Source: JAZKHE01 sp040385525
Lineage (GTDB): Bacteria; Bacteroidota; Bacteroidia; UBA4408
Length of the DNA: 64,000 nucleotides
Direction of reading: 5' to 3'
Assembly (NCBI GenBank): GCA_040385525.1
Contig: JAZKHE010000005.1
Location: 62,001 to 126,000 of the forward strand
Positions within the stretch are counted from its first letter, which is position 1; each line of letters starts with the position of its first letter. The notes beneath the pieces were generated by a model. That model did no database searches and was not told where the DNA came from. It was given only the letters and a program-made list of their open reading frames with translations. A program made the translations under genes and the position numbers. Shown in pieces: positions 32,831-41,564 of the stretch.

Positions 32831-34993
32831 TTAGTTAACTATTTTAAGTTCGTCAATTAAGTTTTGTGCTCCTGCGTATTTATCAATAATAAATAAAATA
32901 TAGCGAGCATCTACACTAATTGTTCTTTTGTATTTTGCATCAAACACTAAATCGCCACTCATTGCTTCCCAATTACCATCAAAAGCAATACCTATCAATT
33001 CTCCATTTCCATTTATTACTGGGCTACCTGAGTTACCTCCTGTAATGTCCATGTTAGCTATAAACGCTACTGGTATTTTACCGTTTTCGGCATATTTGCC
33101 AAAATCTTTAGCTTTTATTAAATCGATTAATTTTGTTGGAACGTTAAATTCATCCACTTTAGGATTAAATTTCTCTAAAATGCCATCTGTAGTAGTTATT
33201 ATGCTATATGTTGCGCCATCTTTTGGATTATAAGGCAAAACATTACCATAAGTTAAACGAATGGTTGAATTAGCATCTGGATAGAAAGTTTTTTGCGTAT
33301 CAAATTTACGTAATGCTTCTAGGTAAGTTCTTTTGTCTGTTTCTAGGTTAGCATTGTTTTTCATAATTTGAGGAAACAACATAGTTTGACCATAAGTTAA
33401 CATGTCGTTAAAGTGCTGAAATAATGGGTCTTTATCTAGAATTTTCGCATCTGGTTTTTGTAAAAACTTATCTGTTTTTTCAATAGAACCAAATATTGAT
33501 TTTTTGTAAGCATTCTGAACAAAAGCAAATGTTTTTTCTTCAATAGTTTTACCTTTTGCTTTTTTTATGTTTTTTAATGCCTCTGGCAAATCAGATTCTG
33601 CAACATCTTTTTGAACGATTAAAAGTAATTCGTACAAAACATTCATATCTGCTGTTTCGTTGTAATTTTTAAAGTGTTCTTTAACTTCTTCTTTTAAAGC
33701 TGATGTAAGTTTTTCAACTTCTGCAGCATCAACTGGTTTTTTCTCTAAAGCCTTTTTAAGGCGACTAAAAGATGCTGAATACATGGCTGCTTCAGAACTT
33801 AATGCGCCTAAGTTTAAGTAAGTACTCAATAAAGTTAATTTTTCGTTATCGGTATACGACTTGTTGATGTTTGGCAACACGTTTTTGTATTTATCGTTAC
33901 CATTCGCCCAAGTTTGAAATTTTTGTTCTTTCACAGCCATTTCGTCTAATACTCTTAATCTTTCTAAACCTTCGTTTTGACCAATATAGTATTTCCAGCC
34001 GTTTGCAGTTTGAGCGTATTTAGCTGAATATTGAATACGAACAGCTTCGCTCTTATTCATTTCTTTTTTCCAAGTTTCTAATTTTTTCCCAAGTAATTTA
34101 ATAAGAACTGGATTAGTTTTTTCTAAACTAGTTTTCATTTCTTGCGAAGTAATGTAACGATTGGTTCTTCCAGGGAAACCCATGATCATTGCAAAATCAT
34201 TTTCTTTAACACCTTTAATAGAAACAGGTAATGAGTGTTTTGGTTTGTAAGGCGTATTTTCTGTTGAATATGCAGCTGGTTTATTGTCTTTGCCAGCATA
34301 AATTCTTAAAACTGCAAAATCTCCAGTATGGCGTGGCCACATCCAGTTATCGGTATCGCCACCAAACTTACCAATTGATTGTGGAGGAGCTCCAACTAAG
34401 CGAACATCTTTAAATACTTCGTAAACAAATAAATAATATTCGTTTCCAGCAAACATATCTCTTACTAAAGCGGTGTATTTTCCGCCTTCGCTATTTTCTG
34501 TTTCAATTTTTTTCGTTGCTTCAGCAATCATTTTTCTTCTGCTAGCAATATTTGTAGTGTCAGAAATTCCTTCTAAAACTTTTGCAGTTACATCGTCCAT
34601 TCGTACTAAAATAGATGCAGTAAGACCTTGAACAGGTAATTCTTCTGTAAAAGATTTTGCCCAAAAACCATTGTCTAAATAATTGTGCTCAACTGTAGAG
34701 TGGCTCTGAATTGCAGCGTATGCACAATGGTGATTTGTAAAAAGTAAACTTTTGTCTGAAACAATTTCTGAAGTACAAAAACCTCTTCCGTTAGTTCCTA
34801 ACTGCGCAATAGCATCTTTTACAGATGAATTGTTTACATTGTAAATTTCGTCGGGAGTAAGTTTACAGCCTTTTTTAGCCATGTCTTCAGCGTTTAAACG
34901 CTTAACCAACATGGGTAACCACATTCCTTCGTCGGCTTTTGAAGAACCGATAATTCCGGTAATAATTGCAATCGATAAAAAAATCTTTTTCAT
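32831..34993 (-). CDS. S46-family dipeptidyl peptidase, DPP7 type
   Basis: This periplasmic serine peptidase removes dipeptides from peptide N-termini. It has a signal peptide (1-20) and triad His89 (TNHHCAYAA), Asp225 (RHTGDFAVLR) and Ser655 (GNSGSPV). Residue 673, which selects acidic versus hydrophobic P1 residues in S46 enzymes, is Gly (AFDGNWE). That corresponds to DPP7 (hydrophobic P1) rather than DPP11 (Arg). At 720 aa it is full length. The family is characteristic of Bacteroidota that live on peptides. With DPP-IV (47155) and PepT (38158) it indicates peptide use. Confidence 0.93.
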   Translation of the reverse strand: MKKIFLSIAIITGIIGSSKADEGMWLPMLVKRLNAEDMAKKGCKLTPDEIYNVNNSSVKDAIAQLGTNGRGFCTSEIVSDKSLLFTNHHCAYAAIQSHSTVEHNYLDNGFWAKSFTEELPVQGLTASILVRMDDVTAKVLEGISDTTNIASRRKMIAEATKKIETENSEGGKYTALVRDMFAGNEYYLFVYEVFKDVRLVGAPPQSIGKFGGDTDNWMWPRHTGDFAVLRIYAGKDNKPAAYSTENTPYKPKHSLPVSIKGVKENDFAMIMGFPGRTNRYITSQEMKTSLEKTNPVLIKLLGKKLETWKKEMNKSEAVRIQYSAKYAQTANGWKYYIGQNEGLERLRVLDEMAVKEQKFQTWANGNDKYKNVLPNINKSYTDNEKLTLLSTYLNLGALSSEAAMYSASFSRLKKALEKKPVDAAEVEKLTSALKEEVKEHFKNYNETADMNVLYELLLIVQKDVAESDLPEALKNIKKAKGKTIEEKTFAFVQNAYKKSIFGSIEKTDKFLQKPDAKILDKDPLFQHFNDMLTYGQTMLFPQIMKNNANLETDKRTYLEALRKFDTQKTFYPDANSTIRLTYGNVLPYNPKDGATYSIITTTDGILEKFNPKVDEFNVPTKLIDLIKAKDFGKYAENGKIPVAFIANMDITGGNSGSPVINGNGELIGIAFDGNWEAMSGDLVFDAKYKRTISVDARYILFIIDKYAGAQNLIDELKIVN

Positions 34994-35097
34994 TGTAAAA
35001 TTATAGTTGTTGTGTAAATCTAAAATTTAATAGTTGAATTTAAAGTCAATTTACGCTAAAAATCGACCAAAAAGGCAATATCAAAGCTAAACGGGGC

Positions 35098-35712
35098 TTA
35101 AAATAATCCGTTTATTTCTGCATCAATTTTATTAATAACTGTTCCTAAGCCTTCTGGTGTTTCGGCAAAGTTTACAGTATCAACATCAATTATTAGCAAT
35201 TTACCTTGGTTGTAGGTAGAAATCCAAGCTTCGTAACGCTCGTTTAATCTTTTTAAATAATCTAAACGAATTGAGTTTTCGTAATCTCTACCTCGTTTTT
35301 GAATTTGATTTACCAAGGTTGGAACCGATGCACGTAGATAAATTAATAAATCGGGTGATTGAATAAAACCATCCATCAAATTGAATAACGAAAAATAGTT
35401 TTCAAAATCGCGGGTGGTCATTAAACCCATTGCATGAAGGTTTGGCGCAAAAATAAATGCATCTTCATAAATGGTTCTATCTTGAATAACGTTTTTACCA
35501 CTTTTACGAATTTCCATTATCTGTGTAAAACGAGAGTTAAGGAAATAGATTTGCAAGTTAAACGACCAACGTTGCATGTCTTCGTAAAAGTCATTTAGGT
35601 AAGGATTGTCGTCTGCATCCTCAAAATGTGCTTGCCAGTTATAATGTTTTGCTAAAAGAGTTGTTAAGGTTGTTTTTCCAGAACCAATGTTCCCTGCTAC
35701 TGCTACATGCAT
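35098..35712 (-). CDS. Deoxynucleoside kinase
   Basis: This salvage enzyme phosphorylates deoxynucleosides. The P-loop GNIGSGKTT (7-15) is at the N-terminus, followed by ERS-like QDRTIYEDAFIF and the lid KRGRDYENSIRLDYLKRLNERYEAW (core RGRDYE). At 204 aa it matches the bacterial dGK/dAK group. Whether it prefers deoxyadenosine or deoxyguanosine cannot be told from sequence. Confidence 0.92.
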   Translation of the reverse strand: MHVAVAGNIGSGKTTLTTLLAKHYNWQAHFEDADDNPYLNDFYEDMQRWSFNLQIYFLNSRFTQIMEIRKSGKNVIQDRTIYEDAFIFAPNLHAMGLMTTRDFENYFSLFNLMDGFIQSPDLLIYLRASVPTLVNQIQKRGRDYENSIRLDYLKRLNERYEAWISTYNQGKLLIIDVDTVNFAETPEGLGTVINKIDAEINGLF

Positions 35713-35789
35713 AATTCTTTGCTTAATTTTGGTCTAAAATACAAATTCTATTTTGTATTGCAAAGTTTTAAACAAGCTATGGTTAATTT

Positions 35790-36581
35790 TTATTGAATCT
35801 CGTTTATATCGAAGTAGTTTTTATACTGAAGTATTAAACGATTTTTTTCAACATTGGCTTTAACTAAACCCGTGTCTGATTCAGCAATAATAGATGCTTT
35901 AAGACTTTTTAAGTTAAAAGTTCCTACTTTATTTTTTTGTATAAAAACAATATCATCGTCTCTAACCTGAAACGAGCTTAAGCCTTTAATAGGAATTGTT
36001 TTGTAGTAAGTTCCAAACGAATCGAACACTAAAATACCTGTTTCTGGATTGTTTAAGTATAAAAAATTGTTGTGTTGCAACATAAAATTTGGCGCCATGT
36101 TTATCGCTAAAACTTGTCCTAAGTTACCTGTGCGATTTGTAATTTCGAGTGTTTGTGCTAAACGAATTAACTCAAAATTTAGTTGATTAAAAATCCAAAT
36201 GCCATTGTTGTGCGACGAGCAGGCTAACTGTGTTTGCTCTAACCCAAGTTTTTCTAAAAATATGGTGCTACCTGTTTGTCCAAGCATATTATCTAAAAAA
36301 ATAATTTTAGAAAAATCTTTATAAAACACCAATATTTTTAGCGGATTACTTGCATCAAGATGGTGTATTGCACCCCAAGTTTTGTCGCTAAATTTGCTAA
36401 AATATTTTCCGTCAGAATCATACTTTACAATTTCGTTATTAGCAACAGAATAAATGTTGTTTAAGTTGTCGGCGTAGGTGTGTTGTAAACCTTCTACCTG
36501 AATTTTTTTAATCAATTTGTTTGTTGCAGGAACAAACGCAAAAAGAAACAATGTTAAAAAAAGTAGAATTAAATTTTTCAT
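35790..36581 (-). CDS. Secreted beta-propeller-like protein, function unknown
   Basis: A signal peptide (1-19) precedes about 240 residues made of repeating strand blocks such as YADNLNNIYSVANNEIVKYD and NNFLYLNNPETGILVFDSFG, suggesting a small propeller. No catalytic motif is visible. It starts two bases after the GH3 stop, so it is translationally coupled to that gene. Confidence 0.62.
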   Translation of the reverse strand: MKNLILLFLTLFLFAFVPATNKLIKKIQVEGLQHTYADNLNNIYSVANNEIVKYDSDGKYFSKFSDKTWGAIHHLDASNPLKILVFYKDFSKIIFLDNMLGQTGSTIFLEKLGLEQTQLACSSHNNGIWIFNQLNFELIRLAQTLEITNRTGNLGQVLAINMAPNFMLQHNNFLYLNNPETGILVFDSFGTYYKTIPIKGLSSFQVRDDDIVFIQKNKVGTFNLKSLKASIIAESDTGLVKANVEKNRLILQYKNYFDINEIQ

Positions 36582-36583
36582 TA

Positions 36584-38104
36584 TTATGAGTTTTTTATTT
36601 GTTGTAAAATTTCTTCTATAAAAATTCGGTTGTTCGATAAACGTGGCACTTTGTTTTGTCCGCCTAGTTTGTTTTTTGCTTTTAGCCAGTTATAAAATGT
36701 ATGTTGAGGTACGGATATAATTTCTGGATTTTGCAAAATCATATCTTTATACCTTTTCGCTTCATAGTCCGAATTTAGTGATTTTAATGCATTATCTAAC
36801 ATCGTGCCAAAAAATTCTATGCTATCGGGTTCTTTTTCAAACTCAATTATCCATTGGTGTGCACCTTGTTTACTATTACTGGTGTATATAGGAGCTGCAG
36901 AATAATCAGTAATTACAGCCTGAGTTTTATCGCAAGCAATTTTGAGTGCTTTTTCTGCATTGTCAATTATTAATTCTTCGCCAAACGCATTTATAAAATG
37001 TTTTGTTCTGCCCGTAATTTTTATTCTGTAAGGTGTAAGTGAAGTAAATTCTACTGTATCGCCAATTTTGTATCGCCACAAGCCTGCATTGGTACTTATT
37101 AAAATGGCGTAATTTATTCCTTTTTCTACTTCGTTAATTGTATATGTTTTTGGGTTGTTTGAGTTTATTTCTGCAACAGGAATAAACTCATAAAAAATTC
37201 CATAATCTAACATTAAAAGTAATTCGTTGCTATTTAAAACATCTTGTATTCCAAAAAAACCTTCTGAAGCATTATAGGTTTCTAAATATTGCATTTCTGT
37301 GCTTGGAATTAAAGCTTTAAATTGTTCGCGGTAGGGATCAAAATTTATTCCTCCATGAAAAAAAACTTCTAAGTTTGGCCAAACTTCTGATATGTTTTTT
37401 TTGCCTGTTTTTTTAAGAATGTGTTTTAATAAAAGTAGCAACCAACTTGGTACTCCGGCTAAGCTAGTAACGTTTTCGTTTATAGTAGATTCTGCAAGTT
37501 TTTCAATTTTACTTTCCCACTCATTCATTAATGCAATTTCTCTACTTGGAGTTCTAACGGCTTCAGCAAGTAGCGGTAAATTTTGTAAAATTATTGCCGA
37601 CAAATCGCCCGTATAAAATTCATTTTCTCCATCAGAAAAATATTGATGACTTCCACTCAAGGCTAAATTTTTTCCTGTAAATAATTTAGCATCTTCAACA
37701 CTATTGCAATAAATGGAAAGCATATCTTTTCCGCCTTTTAAGTGGCATTCTTCTAGGCTTTCGGGACTAACAGGAATAAATTTACTTTTATCGGAAGTGG
37801 TGCCCGAGGATTTTGCAAACCATTTAATTTCTGATGGCCACAAAATATTTTTTTCTCCTTTTTGAATTCTTTCTACAAAAGGTTTAACATCATCGTAATC
37901 TTGTATTGGGACTCTGTTTTTAAAAGAATTATAATTGTCGATTGATGTATAATTATATTGTTTGCCCCAAAGCGTGTCTTTAGAAGTATTTATTAATTTA
38001 TTAAACACATCTTGTTGCACTTCTCCAGGATATTTCATAAAAAGCTCAATTTGATGCATGCGCTTTTTTATTACCCAAGTTGCTATGGAATTTATTATTG
38101 GCAA
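36584..38104 (-). CDS. GH3-family acyl-adenylate enzyme
   Basis: This 506-aa protein belongs to the GH3 group of ANL adenylating enzymes, which in plants conjugate amino acids to hormones. The ATP motif is WFAKSSGTTSDKSKFIP near residue 100, with LETYNASEGFFGIQD and YKIGDTVEFTSLTPYRIKITGRTKHFINAFGEELI (core ITGRTKHFINAFGEELI) later. Bacteroidota homologues have no proven substrate. It is co-transcribed with the downstream secreted protein. Confidence 0.85.
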   Translation of the reverse strand: MPIINSIATWVIKKRMHQIELFMKYPGEVQQDVFNKLINTSKDTLWGKQYNYTSIDNYNSFKNRVPIQDYDDVKPFVERIQKGEKNILWPSEIKWFAKSSGTTSDKSKFIPVSPESLEECHLKGGKDMLSIYCNSVEDAKLFTGKNLALSGSHQYFSDGENEFYTGDLSAIILQNLPLLAEAVRTPSREIALMNEWESKIEKLAESTINENVTSLAGVPSWLLLLLKHILKKTGKKNISEVWPNLEVFFHGGINFDPYREQFKALIPSTEMQYLETYNASEGFFGIQDVLNSNELLLMLDYGIFYEFIPVAEINSNNPKTYTINEVEKGINYAILISTNAGLWRYKIGDTVEFTSLTPYRIKITGRTKHFINAFGEELIIDNAEKALKIACDKTQAVITDYSAAPIYTSNSKQGAHQWIIEFEKEPDSIEFFGTMLDNALKSLNSDYEAKRYKDMILQNPEIISVPQHTFYNWLKAKNKLGGQNKVPRLSNNRIFIEEILQQIKNS

Positions 38105-38157
38105 AATAAATTTTTTGTTTGTTACAAAGTAAAACTAATTTTTAAAAGTACAAAATT

Positions 38158-39414
38158 TTATGCTTTTGTTTTTTCTTCCCAAATAGCAGCTAAATTAACT
38201 ATTGTAGCTACTGCTTTTTCCATGTCTTGAACAGAAACCCATTCGTATTTAGAATGAAAAGCATGCTCACCAGCAAAAATATTTGGGCAAGGCAAGCCCA
38301 TAAACGATAAGCGCGAACCATCAGTTCCGCCTCTAATACTAGTTAGTTTGGGCTCTATTCCAGTTCTTTTTACCGCTTCAATTGCATAGTCTGCAACTTC
38401 TGGATGTTTATCTAAAACATCTTTCATATTTCTGTATTGTTCGGTTACAATAAAATCGAAACTTGATTTTTTATACGTTGAAATTATTTTTTCTACAATT
38501 TTATTTAGCTCATCTTCTAAGTGATTTAAGCCTTTTGTGGTAAAATCTCTAATTATAAATTTAATTTCAGCTTTTTCTATCGTTCCGCTAATTGATGTAG
38601 GGTGGATAAAACCTTCTTTTTGTTCTGTTGTTTCGGGCGACATTGTATTTTTAGGTAGTTGTGCTATAATTTCAGATGCAATTTTTATTGCGCTTTCCAT
38701 TTTGTTTTTTGCAAAACCAGGGTGCGTGCTTACACCATAAATAGTAACACTTACGCCGTCAGCTGAGAAAGTTTCGTTTTCGATATGACCTAATTCTTCG
38801 CCATCAATAGTGTATCCAAAATCTGCATTTAATTTTTTTATGTCGAGCATTTCAACACCTCTTCCAACTTCTTCATCTGGTGTAAACAAAACACGAATGT
38901 CGCCATGCTTTATTTCTGGATTTTTTATTAAATGATGCATAGCATCCATTATCTCAGCAACACCAGCTTTGTTATCTGCGCCCAACAAAGTGGTTCCGCT
39001 TGCAGTAATAATATCGTTACCAATTTGTTTTAATAGTGAAGGATGTTTTTTAGAAGATAAAACAATACTTGTGTCGTCGGGCAAAACAATATCGTCGCCA
39101 TTGTAATTGTTGTGTACAATTGGTTTTACGTTTTCGCCACTACAATCGGGCGATGTATCCATGTGCGAACAAAAACAAATAGTAGGAATTTTTTTTGAAG
39201 AATTGCTTTTTAATGTTGCAAAAACATAACCATGCTCATCCATGTGAGTATCGGTTAAACCCATTTCTAAAAGTTCAGCAACAAGAATTTTAGCAAGATT
39301 TTTTTGCTTTTCAGTACTGGGGAAAGAGGTTGAATCTGGATTAGATTGTGTATCAATAGTAACGTAGTTTAAAAAACGTTTTGTTACTGTATTGGTGTAG
39401 TTTTGAAGTGACAT
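38158..39414 (-). CDS. pepT: Peptidase T (M20 tripeptidase)
   Basis: This zinc aminopeptidase cleaves tripeptides. Metal-site motifs are CFCSHMDTSPDCSG, LGADNKAGVAEIMDA and FTPDEEVGRG; RGGTDGSRLSFMGLPCPN and FHSKYEWV complete the C-terminal half. At 418 aa it is full length. It has no signal peptide, so it acts in the cytoplasm on peptides taken in after periplasmic digestion. Confidence 0.95.
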   Translation of the reverse strand: MSLQNYTNTVTKRFLNYVTIDTQSNPDSTSFPSTEKQKNLAKILVAELLEMGLTDTHMDEHGYVFATLKSNSSKKIPTICFCSHMDTSPDCSGENVKPIVHNNYNGDDIVLPDDTSIVLSSKKHPSLLKQIGNDIITASGTTLLGADNKAGVAEIMDAMHHLIKNPEIKHGDIRVLFTPDEEVGRGVEMLDIKKLNADFGYTIDGEELGHIENETFSADGVSVTIYGVSTHPGFAKNKMESAIKIASEIIAQLPKNTMSPETTEQKEGFIHPTSISGTIEKAEIKFIIRDFTTKGLNHLEDELNKIVEKIISTYKKSSFDFIVTEQYRNMKDVLDKHPEVADYAIEAVKRTGIEPKLTSIRGGTDGSRLSFMGLPCPNIFAGEHAFHSKYEWVSVQDMEKAVATIVNLAAIWEEKTKA

Positions 39415-39468
39415 AGAAAATCATTTGATGTATAAATATACAAAATTTAATTTTCTAATGGCTTCAAA

Positions 39469-40185
39469 TTATTTTTGATGTTTGCTAATTATTTTTTCAA
39501 AGTCTTCTTTAGAAATATAACCTACGTGTTTCCATACTTCTTTTTTGTTTTTGTATAAAAACAAAGTAGGTAAGGCTTCTATTTGCATTGCTTTTGCAAT
39601 GGCTTCATTTTCGTCAGCATTTATTTTATGAATTGCTAAAACTGCTTTTTTTTCTTCGCTCATTTCAGCTAAATAGGGCGCCATTTTTTTGCATGGACCA
39701 CACCAAGGCGCATAAAAATCAATTAAAACTAAACGTTCATCATTTAAAAAATTAGCGTATTCTTTTTCGTTCATGCCTTTTGATTTTTCTGCAACAGGCA
39801 GAACTACTTTTTTGTTGGCGTTTTTCCATTGCATAATTCCGCCTTGCATATTGTAAACTTCTTTAAAACCTAAATCAATAAGTTTTTGGCTAGCGGCAGC
39901 GCTTCTTCCGCCGCTTAAACAATAAACAAATACTGGTTTTGTTTTCTCAAGTTTGTTGGCTTCTGTTACAAAACTATCACCATTCCAATTTATGTTTTTT
40001 GCATTTTCTATGTAACCCGATGCAAATTCTCCTTCGGTTCTTACGTCAATTAGCTGAGCGTTAGTTGTTGCATTTACTTTAGTTTCAAACTCATTATTTG
40101 GAATGTTTAAAAAACTATTTTGTGCAGTAACAAAACCAATTTGCGCGACTAGTACTAATAATAAAATGCGAAGTGAGTTTTTCAT
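39469..40185 (-). CDS. Secreted rhodanese-thioredoxin fusion
   Basis: A signal peptide (1-21, FVTA-Q) is followed by a rhodanese domain (about 30-125) with active-site loop VYCLSGGRS, then a thioredoxin domain (about 140-238) with WCGPCKK. The protein should act in the periplasm, pairing sulfur transfer with disulfide exchange. It is the last gene of a four-gene operon and begins two bases after trxA. Confidence 0.9.
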   Translation of the reverse strand: MKNSLRILLLVLVAQIGFVTAQNSFLNIPNNEFETKVNATTNAQLIDVRTEGEFASGYIENAKNINWNGDSFVTEANKLEKTKPVFVYCLSGGRSAAASQKLIDLGFKEVYNMQGGIMQWKNANKKVVLPVAEKSKGMNEKEYANFLNDERLVLIDFYAPWCGPCKKMAPYLAEMSEEKKAVLAIHKINADENEAIAKAMQIEALPTLFLYKNKKEVWKHVGYISKEDFEKIISKHQK

Positions 40186-40187
40186 AA

Positions 40188-40499
40188 TTAACTGTGTTTT
40201 TCAATAATTTGTTTTAAGTAATCTGCAGGCACAACACCCGATTGACGCCAAACAATTTGTCCGTTTTTAAACAATGCAAGTGTTGGAACGCCTTGTATTT
40301 GGTAAAAAGCCGCTGCTGATGGATTTTTGTCTACATCTACCTTAATAATTGTTGCTTTGTCGCCAATTTTAGTTTTTAAATCATCTAAAATGGGTTTCAT
40401 TGTTTTGCAAGGACCACACCACTCGGCAAAAAAATCGACCAAGGTTGGTTTATCACTAGAAATAATTGTGTTAAATGAATTTGCTGACATATTTGACAA
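40188..40499 (-). CDS. trxA: Thioredoxin
   Basis: This 103-aa cytoplasmic thioredoxin has active site WCGPCK (Cys29 and Cys32 by position in FFAEWCGPCKTM), DVDKNPSAAAFYQIQGVPTLALFKNG with the cis-Pro (GVPTL), and no signal peptide. It lies in the rhodanese operon, so it may recycle the rhodanese persulfide as well as general disulfides. Confidence 0.95.
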   Translation of the reverse strand: MSNMSANSFNTIISSDKPTLVDFFAEWCGPCKTMKPILDDLKTKIGDKATIIKVDVDKNPSAAAFYQIQGVPTLALFKNGQIVWRQSGVVPADYLKQIIEKHS

Positions 40500-40514
40500 G
40501 TATAAAGTTACACG

Positions 40515-40760
40515 TTATTTTACTTCTTCAAAATCAATTTCATGTGTTGATTTTGTGTTTTCTTTTTTTGTAAAGTTTGTATTGCATGAGTTTACACCAC
40601 AACAGCCCCAATTAAATAGCGCTTGAACTAATAGCAATGTGCAAATTAAAATTACTGGTAAATCATAATTTACAATTGCGCCAACTCCAAAAAACAAACC
40701 TGCTACAAGTCGTAACCAGCGCATAAAATGCCATGGCGTATTTATAATTCTGTCTATCAT
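40515..40760 (-). CDS. DUF2892/YgaP-like membrane protein
   Basis: This 81-aa protein has two hydrophobic segments (about 12-28 and 33-50) and a Cys-rich turn (WGCCGVNSCNT). It resembles the membrane domain that in YgaP is fused to rhodanese. Here it is a separate gene whose ATG overlaps the upstream rhodanese stop (ATGA), so the YgaP architecture is split into adjacent coupled genes. Confidence 0.82.
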   Translation of the reverse strand: MIDRIINTPWHFMRWLRLVAGLFFGVGAIVNYDLPVILICTLLLVQALFNWGCCGVNSCNTNFTKKENTKSTHEIDFEEVK

Positions 40761-41074
40761 CTTAACTTGCTATTTAAACTAAACCAACTTCCGCCATTGT
40801 AAACCTGTGTATAGCCATTGTTTTTTAACATCGATTTTGCCATGCCACTTCTCATACCTGATGCACAACAAGTAATAATAACTTTGTTTTTATCTTTAAG
40901 TTTAGCAAGATTTTTCCCTAATGAATCTACAGGTATATTTATAGAACCTTTTATGCTTCCGCTTGCATATTCACCTGCGCTTCTTACATCAAGAATAATT
41001 GCGCCATTTTTTGCTAATTCAGCATAATTTACTTTTGGGCTTAAGCCAAAAATTCTTTTTAACGTATCTAACAT
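40757..41074 (-). CDS. Rhodanese-domain sulfurtransferase
   Basis: This single rhodanese domain (105 aa) has VIITCCASGMRSGMAKSML, where Cys in the CASGMRS loop is the persulfide site, and GAIILDVRSAGEYASGSIKGSINIP (core LDVRSAGEYASG). It is the first gene of the operon rhodanese, DUF2892, trxA, rhodanese-Trx. Confidence 0.92.
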   Translation of the reverse strand: MLDTLKRIFGLSPKVNYAELAKNGAIILDVRSAGEYASGSIKGSINIPVDSLGKNLAKLKDKNKVIITCCASGMRSGMAKSMLKNNGYTQVYNGGSWFSLNSKLR

Positions 41075-41093
41075 GTTTTTTAAGTTTATAATG

Positions 41094-41101
41094 CAAAGTT
41101 A
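41094..41101 (-). promoter_or_regulatory. Promoter -7 box for rhodanese/thioredoxin operon
   Basis: TAACTTTG on the minus strand matches TAnnTTTG, 19 bases before the ATG at 41074. No TTG at standard -33 spacing. Confidence 0.45.
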
Positions 41102-41321
41102 CAGTGTCCTTATCTTAAATTAAGGTACAATTGTTACACATCTTTTAAGTTTTGTGCATTTTTTCTAAAATGACCTAGAATGTTAAATAAATTTAATGTT
41201 ATTGTTTTTTGAAACATTTGAAACATTTTAGCGTTTCACTAATACATTCTTTTTAAATTATAATAGTGAATTTTAAATTGATAGTCAAGCAAAAAAGCAA
41301 AAATGTTGAAAACTATTTTTC

Positions 41322-41352
41322 TTGACTTGTAACGATGAGTTGTTTATTTTTG
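41322..41352 (+). promoter_or_regulatory. Promoter for small protein gene
   Basis: TTG (41322-41324), 20-base spacer, TATTTTTG (41345-41352): both boxes are exact. It lies 26 bases before ATG 41379. Confidence 0.7.
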
Positions 41353-41378
41353 TCTACGAAACCTAAAAATTGAAAGCT

Positions 41379-41564
41379 ATGTACGAAATGACCAAACACA
41401 TTTTAGAGAAGGTTAGTTTTGATAAAAGCCTTTTCCGCAAGGAGCTTTTTAAAGCACGCAAGTTTTTAAAGAAGGATGAATTGTTGTTGCTTAGGTTATG
41501 GTGTTTAACAACCTTTGGACACCTTTATCAAGACGTTATTGTTGAGGCCTTGGATTTGGCTTAA
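41379..41564 (+). CDS. Small helical protein (61 aa), function unknown
   Basis: From ATG 41379 the protein reads MYEMTKHILEKVSFDKSLFR and continues with KARKFLKKDELLLLRLW, then TTFGHLYQDVIVEALDLA. It is predicted to be all helix, Lys/Glu-rich, with Leu heptads. A TTG three codons upstream is possible but ATG is preferred. I recognise this as a small protein type common in Bacteroidota without assigned function. It has a strong promoter, and its last 29 bases overlap the opposing queG 3' end. Confidence 0.75.
   Translation: MYEMTKHILEKVSFDKSLFRKELFKARKFLKKDELLLLRLWCLTTFGHLYQDVIVEALDLA

Larger units (their letters stand above)
41075..41378. other. 304-base divergent intergenic region
   Basis: It carries the promoters of the rhodanese operon (minus) and the small protein gene (plus). 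A direct repeat GAAACATTT GAAACATTT lies near 41210. No ORF or RNA gene is seen. Confidence 0.6.
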
